This document shows positions 1-4,047 of a stretch of DNA of 6,340 nt, one piece after another. The notes below the pieces were generated by a model. The model saw nothing but the letters and a program-made list of their open reading frames with translations, ran no database searches and was not told the DNA's origin. Source of the DNA: Lachnospiraceae bacterium (GTDB taxonomy: Bacteria > Bacillota > Clostridia > Lachnospirales > Lachnospiraceae); the NCBI GenBank assembly GCA_900771955.1, contig CAAGPW010000141.1, positions 1 through 6,340 on the forward strand, written 5' to 3'. Numbering within the stretch: position 1 is the first letter of the stretch; each line of letters opens with the position of its first letter. Both the position numbers and the translations under genes were made by a program.

Positions 1-113
1 CCTATGTGATGGAATGCATCGAATTGCTTTTTGTTTCTTATTTTCAGAGTATAAACGATATACGCTGCGCTGAAGATGCCCACAAAATATACCAATTCAT
101 AGCAAAGCAACAT
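1..113 (-). CDS. N-terminal fragment of a small membrane protein, cut by the left window edge
   Basis: An open frame starts at ATG (113-111) and runs off the left edge after about 37 codons with no stop. The product begins MLLCYELVYFVGIFSAAYIV and continues YTLKIRNKKQFDAFHHI: one hydrophobic membrane-spanning segment of about 20 residues followed by a basic stretch, so an inner-membrane protein with the basic side in the cytoplasm is plausible. An in-frame TAG at 125-123 bounds the frame upstream, leaving this ATG as the natural start. The Shine-Dalgarno AGGAGGG (135-129) directly follows the TAG stop of the preceding lipoprotein gene, which points to co-transcription and coupled translation. 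The 15-base gap from SD to ATG is longer than usual. A closer ATG at 118-116 lies in another frame and closes after 24 codons. Family not recognised; the fragment is too short to assign a function. Confidence 0.45.
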   Translation of the reverse strand, partial: MLLCYELVYFVGIFSAAYIVYTLKIRNKKQFDAFHHI

Positions 114-128
114 CCCATGGTACTAATG

Positions 129-135
129 CCCTCCT
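129..135 (-). promoter_or_regulatory. Shine-Dalgarno directly after the lipoprotein stop codon
   Basis: On the minus strand the lipoprotein gene's TAG is followed at once by AGGAGGG. This strong ribosome binding site is the main evidence that another gene begins at 113 and continues past the left edge. Confidence 0.5.
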
Positions 136-780
136 CTACTCGAACAGTTCCTTCTCAGGATTCCATTCTACCACTGCCTTGATGACACTGTCCTGCTGTA
201 TCGGATAGTCCTTGGTACAAAGCAATCGGTCTCCGATCGAATAGTAAAAGACTTCGTCTGCCGAATCAACGGCTTGCTCAGTCGCAAAAGGCTGGGGATG
301 CCATTCGTCACTCTCCAAGAAATAAAGCACAACATTCTGGGATGCATATCCCTGCGATATTCCTGTTCCGATCGTGAGCAGCCGTAAGATTTTTTCTACG
401 TTTTCCACACATACAATGTCCAATTCATCATAAGGAAGATCCAGCAGTGAATGCATTCTCCCAGACTGCATTTCATAACACACAACAATCGTTCTATCGA
501 GTCCGCCAACATGCGACATCTGCGGAATTTTACAAATCAGCAATGCTTCTTCCTCTCCGTCAGTCTCCAGCAGCCCATACAGGATTTGAGAAATTTCAAT
601 TCCGTTTTCTCCAATCACCGTGTTTAGCGCATCATCACTATTTTCACAGATATACGTTCTTGCCTGTTCTGTGAGCCGCACGATCAACTGCTCTGATGAA
701 TCCGACTCAGCCCGCTTGCAGCCGCACAAAAAATACGTAAACACAACAAGTGTTAGCAGTCTGGTTACACATTTTTTCAT
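136..780 (-). CDS. Predicted lipoprotein of unknown function
   Basis: A 214-residue protein. The N-terminus has MKK plus Arg7, a hydrophobic core at residues 8-18, and a lipobox LCGC that places the lipidated cysteine at residue 21, so the mature protein should be anchored on the outer face of the membrane. The rest is soluble and acidic; I see no family signature and do not recognise it. The start at 780 is supported by AAGGGG about 7 bases upstream. The gene begins 19 bases after the stop of the SpoIID-domain gene on the same strand, so the two are very probably one transcript. A possible membrane-protein gene follows 22 bases after its stop. Context suggests an envelope function linked to the SpoIID-like protein, but that is inference. 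Confidence is high for a real lipoprotein gene and low for any role. Confidence 0.85.
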   Translation of the reverse strand: MKKCVTRLLTLVVFTYFLCGCKRAESDSSEQLIVRLTEQARTYICENSDDALNTVIGENGIEISQILYGLLETDGEEEALLICKIPQMSHVGGLDRTIVVCYEMQSGRMHSLLDLPYDELDIVCVENVEKILRLLTIGTGISQGYASQNVVLYFLESDEWHPQPFATEQAVDSADEVFYYSIGDRLLCTKDYPIQQDSVIKAVVEWNPEKELFE

Positions 781-799
781 TTTATTTTCCCCTTGTAAT

Positions 800-1975
800 T
801 CATTCTAATCTGCAGGCAGCAATGATGCAACCTGAATAATAGTATTTCAATATATTTCCTGATGTCATCCCCTGTTTTGCCAAATATGCAACTCCCATTT
901 GACATAAACCATATCTATGCCCCCCATATCCAGTAGCAATATCCGTACATGCTACTGCCACTAAAGCTGGTTGGGAAGAATGTGATTTTGTCCCAGCATT
1001 GCCACAACTTGAAAAGAAAGCCCCCCATATATACTCATATGCCGCTGAAGATGGATGATACATTACTATATTTGTTCTTCTAACTCCTTCAGTACTATAA
1101 AAGATGTACCCTGCTGTCTCCATTGCTGCCTGAGTAACTTTGGTGGGATCATAAACCTGACAGCACGAAGTAGAACATACGTCATATCCGCTTCCTGAAT
1201 GCTTTGAATAAACTTTCATGGAATATTCCAGATATGTATTTGCTGCCATAGCTTGAGCGCAATACAATTCTTGTATTTGACTATAAGTCATTCCGAGATT
1301 CAAATAATAACTTGTTTCATACAGTTCTGAAGATAAAACAGTATATATATAAGTTTGTCTATCAATACGTTTATTGTTTCCATTATAGCGTACTGTCACT
1401 CCATTGCTAGCCGTTGGAACACTTGACATCCTTGTTGTTCCCTTTGCCACTCTGAAATTACCTTTATCCACTGTATTGGGGGGTAATGTAAATGCTTTTA
1501 AAGACTCACTTAATATAACCAATCTGTCTCTGTTCAGTTCAAAATCTTGACTAATATAAAAAGTGAATATTGTTACTCCATCTTCACTGTCAACAGAATA
1601 ATTTAGATATTCTGCGCAACAATAGTTTTCGGCGGATACCTTCCATACATATGTCCCAGATGGCAAATTGTCAACTCGAAATCTTCCATTTTGATCTGTT
1701 TTTACGGATAACACATCTTCAATAAACACCTTTGCATCTTCAATTACTTCTTCAGTATCATAATCTCTCACTTCGCCCACAACTATTGCTGTTTTAAGGT
1801 TAGTCTGATTTGTATTTTGCTCAAGTTCAACTGTGGAATTCGCATCCGCGAAATTACAAAATGATGAATCATTTTTATACTTACCTTCACAAGCGTTTTC
1901 GCCCTGCATAGATTCAATAACATGTAAGTTGGTTTTTTCGCATACAATTTCTGGGCCTTCTACTACATTTATCAC
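800..1975 (-). CDS. SpoIID/LytB-domain protein with a carboxypeptidase-regulatory-like domain; start codon doubtful
   Basis: As read from GTG at 1975 the product is 391 residues. Residues about 63-140 form a carboxypeptidase-regulatory-like beta-sandwich (VxGxV...D.NGRFRVDNLPSGTYVWKV). Residues about 208-388 match the SpoIID/LytB domain: YTVLSSELYE, where Glu217 aligns with the essential Glu of SpoIID lytic transglycosylase; AQAMAANTYLEY; CSTSCCQVY (Cys267 and Cys272, a position that binds zinc in some SpoIID proteins); and a C-terminal GHRYGLCQMG...ILKYYYSG. The family cuts peptidoglycan glycan strands stripped of stem peptides, so the protein should act outside the membrane. From the GTG start, however, there is no signal peptide, and the adjacent AGAAAGG leaves no SD spacing. 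The same frame upstream (to about 2034) encodes a signal-peptide-like hydrophobic run behind AGGAGG but lacks a start codon. The gene may be broken there or the sequence may lack a base. The DNA is more AT-rich than the surface-protein gene. First clear gene of the left operon. Confidence 0.8.
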   Translation of the reverse strand: MINVVEGPEIVCEKTNLHVIESMQGENACEGKYKNDSSFCNFADANSTVELEQNTNQTNLKTAIVVGEVRDYDTEEVIEDAKVFIEDVLSVKTDQNGRFRVDNLPSGTYVWKVSAENYCCAEYLNYSVDSEDGVTIFTFYISQDFELNRDRLVILSESLKAFTLPPNTVDKGNFRVAKGTTRMSSVPTASNGVTVRYNGNNKRIDRQTYIYTVLSSELYETSYYLNLGMTYSQIQELYCAQAMAANTYLEYSMKVYSKHSGSGYDVCSTSCCQVYDPTKVTQAAMETAGYIFYSTEGVRRTNIVMYHPSSAAYEYIWGAFFSSCGNAGTKSHSSQPALVAVACTDIATGYGGHRYGLCQMGVAYLAKQGMTSGNILKYYYSGCIIAACRLE

Positions 1976-2042
1976 CCTTTCTATGTTACCTGTGCATAAT
2001 ATAATGCATAATATTGCAATAAAAACATTTTTATTTTCTTTT

Positions 2043-2048
2043 CCTCCT
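2043..2048 (-). promoter_or_regulatory. Orphaned Shine-Dalgarno for the SpoIID-like gene
   Basis: AGGAGG on the minus strand is followed 8 bases later by AT-AAAAATG. The only nearby ATG (2028-2026) opens a frame of 15 codons ending in TAG, out of frame with the SpoIID-like ORF. Adding one G after T2033 would create an ATG at ideal spacing, in frame with that ORF. This is the natural initiation site of the gene, apparently lost by one base. Confidence 0.6.
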
Positions 2049-2083
2049 GTTCGTATTTATTCAGCGTCTGCCATGGCACTATT

Positions 2084-2112
2084 ATTATATAGTATATCAA
2101 GTATTATGTCAA
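2084..2112 (-). promoter_or_regulatory. Consensus sigma-A promoter of the SpoIID-like operon
   Basis: On the minus strand TTGACA (2112-2107) and TATAAT (2089-2084) are separated by exactly 17 bases, a perfect consensus for the vegetative sigma factor. Transcription would start near 2077, leaving a leader of about 30 bases before the AGGAGG at 2048-2043. The site lies between the flavoprotein stop and the SpoIID-like gene and makes the latter's operon independent. No clear rho-independent terminator is visible between the flavoprotein stop (2166) and this promoter. Confidence 0.8.
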
Positions 2113-2165
2113 TTTTAGCTCGCTGCGTTTTAGCATCTATAAAGGTCTCATATATACAATATCTT

Positions 2166-2750
2166 TTATTGGACTACTTTGGGGCCGAAACACCTCTCAA
2201 TCTTAGATGCTGTCCTCTTTGGCACATTCTTTTTTGTCCCTGTACCCGCACATACAATTTTCCCTATCGGCTTCATACCCGCTGTCTTGAAAAACTCATC
2301 CATGCTGCGGATCGCGCCCCTGCTCTGCCCGCATATCCATGAAAAGGGCGCCGGCGTATTACATGAAGTCAAAAGCATGTATTTCTTACCCCGCAGATGC
2401 GGCTTGGGAAAAGTACTTGTTTCCTCCATAGCCGTTCCCCTTAACCGGTCAAACATATTTTTAACCGCTGCAGGTACATTTGCCCAATAAACCGGCGCTG
2501 CCAGAAGTACAAGCTGGCATTCCGACATAAACCTTGCGATTTCCTGTATATCATCTTGTTTTACACATATATGCGTATTCATACAGGCATTGCAGCCCGA
2601 GCAGAACGAAATCTTCTTTTCATACAGGTTTATTCTGGTTACTGTATATCCCTTTTTTTCAGCCACCTGAATCGCACAGTCCAACATGGCTGCAGTTATC
2701 CCATTTACATGAGGCCCGCCCAAAATGGCAAGTACACTTTTTTCACTCAT
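2166..2750 (-). CDS. Flavodoxin-fold NAD(P)H-dependent FMN reductase, iron-sulfur-flavoprotein-like
   Basis: A 194-residue protein of the FMN_red/flavodoxin superfamily. Residues 6-20 form the first beta strand and phosphate loop (VLAILGGPHVNGITA, the place of the usual GSPRxxGNT). VLLAAPVYWANVPAAVKNMF (81-100) followed by DRL is the characteristic strand plus helix of this family. Residues 50-62 carry four cysteines spaced C-x2-C-x2-C-x5-C (Cys50, 53, 56, 62), matching the compact motif that holds a 4Fe-4S cluster in archaeal-type iron-sulfur flavoprotein. Many bacterial relatives share part of this pattern without proven clusters. The likely role is two-electron reduction of quinones, nitro compounds or other electrophiles using FMN, in the cytoplasm. 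ATG at 2750 is preceded by AGGGAGG 10 bases away and overlaps the stop of the TetR gene as ATGA, so translation is coupled and expression should follow the TetR promoter. Exact substrate unknown. Confidence 0.88.
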   Translation of the reverse strand: MSEKSVLAILGGPHVNGITAAMLDCAIQVAEKKGYTVTRINLYEKKISFCSGCNACMNTHICVKQDDIQEIARFMSECQLVLLAAPVYWANVPAAVKNMFDRLRGTAMEETSTFPKPHLRGKKYMLLTSCNTPAPFSWICGQSRGAIRSMDEFFKTAGMKPIGKIVCAGTGTKKNVPKRTASKIERCFGPKVVQ

Positions 2751-3391
2751 AATCTTTCATCCTCCCTCGCAATCGAGCAGTACAACATACGGAAGCCGTA
2801 CGCCAGAAACTCCTCCTTGGATAGATTCATAGCACGTTTTATGTATTCCTCTTTGTTTGCGGCAAGTTGAATGATTCCGGACAGCATGCCCCAGAAATTG
2901 AAAATGGTAGGCAGAAGTTCTAAATCACCGCGCAAATCCCCCTTTTCTATGCCCGCAATTATAAAACTCTTTATTTTCTCGTTTATCTCTTCTCCAATTT
3001 GATAAGTTTCTTTTTCCTCCGGCAAATAATCATGGTTTTCAAAATTGATGTTGATCTTATCCTGCACCAGTTTAAAATAGCAGGGAAATTCTTCCTGATA
3101 CCTCACCAAGCCCTGACAAATTAAATCGTATCGCATCCTTGTCGCTTCCTGCTGTTCCAGTGCAGCAGCAAGATACTCATAAAGTTTTTTCATACTGCCC
3201 AGCACCAGAAATCCAACAATTTCCTCTTTGTTCTCAAAATATACGTATAAAGTAGCCTTGCTATATCCCGCCGCTTTCGCTATATCATCCATAGAGGTTG
3301 CTGTAATTCCCCTTTCCATGAACAACACAGATGCCGCAGAAGCAATCGTTTCCCTATGCACGCTTCGTGGTTCCTTTTTTCTTCGAGCCAT
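2747..3391 (-). CDS. TetR/AcrR-family transcriptional repressor
   Basis: A 214-residue regulator of normal family length. The N-terminal basic MARRKK leads into the TetR_N domain, with the helix-turn-helix at about residues 32-55 (TSMDDIAKAAGYSKATLYVY followed by FENKEE), an excellent match to the family signature. The remaining roughly 155 residues are helical and would form the dimer and ligand-binding domain; the inducer cannot be read from sequence. ATG at 3391 has AGGAG about 8 bases upstream. The stop overlaps the start of the flavoprotein gene by ATGA, so repressor and enzyme are made from one transcript. A perfect 25-bp palindrome over the promoter -10 (3414-3438) is the probable operator, which implies that it represses itself and the enzyme gene until an effector, possibly a substrate of the flavoprotein, binds. 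Confidence 0.93.
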   Translation of the reverse strand: MARRKKEPRSVHRETIASAASVLFMERGITATSMDDIAKAAGYSKATLYVYFENKEEIVGFLVLGSMKKLYEYLAAALEQQEATRMRYDLICQGLVRYQEEFPCYFKLVQDKININFENHDYLPEEKETYQIGEEINEKIKSFIIAGIEKGDLRGDLELLPTIFNFWGMLSGIIQLAANKEEYIKRAMNLSKEEFLAYGFRMLYCSIAREDERL

Positions 3392-3413
3392 TTTTGAGTC
3401 TCCTGTTTTTTCA

Positions 3414-3438
3414 ATAATTAAACCGTCAGTTTAATTAT
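3414..3438. promoter_or_regulatory. Palindromic TetR-type operator
   Basis: Perfect inverted repeat with 10-bp arms ATAATTAAAC and GTTTAATTAT and a 5-base centre (CGTCA on plus, TGACG on minus). The core AAACTGACGGTTT is of the form bound by many TetR-family repressors. It overlaps the last five bases of the -10 box and covers the expected transcription start of the tetR-like gene, so binding would block RNA polymerase. Binding by the adjacent regulator is inferred from position. Confidence 0.8.
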
Positions 3439-3462
3439 ATTGATTTGAATCGCTTTTGTCAA
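3434..3462 (-). promoter_or_regulatory. Consensus sigma-A promoter of the TetR-flavoprotein operon
   Basis: On the minus strand TTGACA (3462-3457), a 17-base spacer and TATAAT (3439-3434) give a perfect vegetative promoter, about 40 bases upstream of the TetR start codon. The -35 lies only about 10 bases from the left end of the repeat region. Confidence 0.85.
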
Positions 3463-3467
3463 TCCCG

Positions 3468-3530
3468 CATGCCATGGGGGCGTTTCTTTTGTCCCCCACG
3501 CCATGCCATGGGGACGTTTCTTTTGTCCCC
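3468..3530. repeat. Two tandem copies of a short GGGGAC...GTCCCC palindromic repeat
   Basis: Two near-identical units lie 34 bases apart: CATGCCATGG followed by a G run, CGTTTCTTTTGT and a C run. Copy 1 (3468-3497) pairs five G with five C; copy 2 (3502-3530) pairs GGGGAC with GTCCCC around a 9-base loop. A third copy of the left half occurs at 3883-3907 and an inverted half at 3939-3954. I recall such units as frequent between genes of Lachnospiraceae; that is memory, not a search. Not coding: reading frames through them exist only because the units lack stops. Confidence 0.75.
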
Positions 3531-3543
3531 ACGACGTTTTTCC

Positions 3544-3890
3544 TTCAGTATCTATACATGCGGAAACAGCATACGAGCAAATCCACACGTACATTTCCAG
3601 CATCCGTACATACGGAATGCGGCAAACGAGCAAATCCGCATGTACTCTTCCGACATCTACACATGCGGAAAGTGCCAAACAAGCAAATCCACACGTACAT
3701 TTCCAGCATCCGTACATGCGGAATGCAGCGGGATTGCTAAGACGCATGTACTCTTCCAGCACTCATACATGCGGAATGCAGCAAATGAGTTAAGACGCAT
3801 GTACTCTTCCGACATCTACACATGCGGAATGCAGCAAATGAGCTAAGACGCACGTACTCTTCCAGCACTCATACATGCGGAATATGCCAT
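3544..3890. repeat. 53-bp tandem repeat array, about 6.5 copies, forming a hairpin at each junction
   Basis: Units start at 3544, 3595, 3648, 3701, 3754, 3807 and 3860, the last partial; the first is 51 bases and the rest 53. Each starts TTCC(AGC or GAC)AT and contains TACATGCGGAA near the middle and CGCATGTACTC or CACGTACAT at the end. Two unit flavours exist: units 1-3 carry a GAGCAAATCC-type segment and units 4-6 a GCTAAGACGC-type segment, and the GAC flavour recurs at units 3 and 6, which suggests growth by multi-unit duplication. The end of each unit and the middle of the next form an inverted repeat, for example TCCGCATGT with ACATGCGGA (arms near 3635 and 3670). Because 53 is not a multiple of three, several frames stay open through it. 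I see no credible gene here. Confidence 0.85.
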
Positions 3891-3954
3891 GGGACGTTTC
3901 TTTTGTCATGATATCGGAGCTTTTGCTCTGGCATCGTGATAAAAGAAACGTCCC
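3891..3954. repeat. 64-bp near-perfect hairpin
   Basis: Two 30-base arms around a TTTT loop. The outer part GGGACGTTTCTTTT (3891-3904) pairs exactly with AAAAGAAACGTCCC (3941-3954), and the stem continues to GGAGC-TTTT-GCTC at the tip. Read as plus-strand RNA the stem has 25 Watson-Crick pairs, four G-U pairs and one A-C mismatch; read as minus-strand RNA it is weaker. It contains the third copy of the GGGACGTTTC repeat and its inverse. It could be a terminator-like or MITE-tip structure. It has no poly-U tail on either strand. Confidence 0.75.
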
Positions 3955-3970
3955 TCTGGCTCCTCCGGCG

Positions 3971-4008
3971 CAGAAAAGCACCCAACTTTTCAGCTGAGTG
4001 CTTTTCTG
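3971..4008 (-). terminator. Rho-independent terminator of the surface-protein gene
   Basis: On the minus strand CAGAAAAGCACTCAGCT, a GAAA loop and AGTTGGGTGCTTTTCTG form a continuous 17-bp stem including two G-U pairs. The A-rich 5' arm and U-rich 3' arm are typical of clostridial terminators. It begins about 40 bases after the stop codon at 4048. The two wobble pairs become A-C mismatches on the plus strand, which favours function in the minus direction. Confidence 0.8.
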
Positions 4009-4047
4009 TAATTGCAGTATTCTTCTATGCAAATGCCTTAACCTGTA

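Larger units (their letters stand above)
3472..3957. mobile_element. Possible MITE-like composite element with imperfect terminal inverted repeats
   Basis: The left end (3472-3493, CCATGGGGGCGTTTC then TTTTGTC) and the reverse complement of the right end (3936-3957, CCAGAGGGACGTTTC then TTTTATC) match at 18 of 22 positions. Between them lie the 53-bp tandem repeats. No transposase gene is present and I could not find a convincing target-site duplication at the flanks. It could equally be a chance cluster of separate intergenic palindromes. Confidence 0.35.

Noticed and set aside
2026..2028. ATG behind the AGGAGG as the start of a short leader peptide.
   Set aside because: It opens 15 codons (MFLLQYYALYYAQVT) and stops at TAG before the SpoIID-like ORF. 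A leader peptide is possible, but the in-frame signal-peptide-like reading one base away explains the arrangement better.
1833..2342. Plus-strand frame of 169 codons across the SpoIID-operon promoter.
   Set aside because: It overlaps two good minus-strand genes and the promoter between them, has no ribosome binding site and shows no recognisable domain.
3445..3846. Overlapping plus-strand frames of 94-133 codons across the tandem repeats (3445-3846, 3456-3740, 3503-3793).
   Set aside because: All three plus frames stay open because the repeat unit lacks stops and rotates frame with its 53-base period. The peptides are frame-shifted versions of the same repeat, with no ribosome binding site and no domain.
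3544..3890. CRISPR array.
   Set aside because: Units are contiguous 53-bp repeats with no unique spacers between them, and no cas gene is present.
3544..3890. Integron attC-like recombination sites.
   Set aside because: Hairpins are evenly spaced without the RYYYAAC/GTTRRRY core, gene cassettes or an integrase.
3418..4032. Minus-strand frames at 3418-3762 (114 codons) and 3790-4032 (80 codons).
   Set aside because: They read through the palindromes, tandem array, tetR promoter or terminator hairpin. The peptides (TKETPPWHAG, CVDVGRVHA types) are the usual spurious translations of such repeats.
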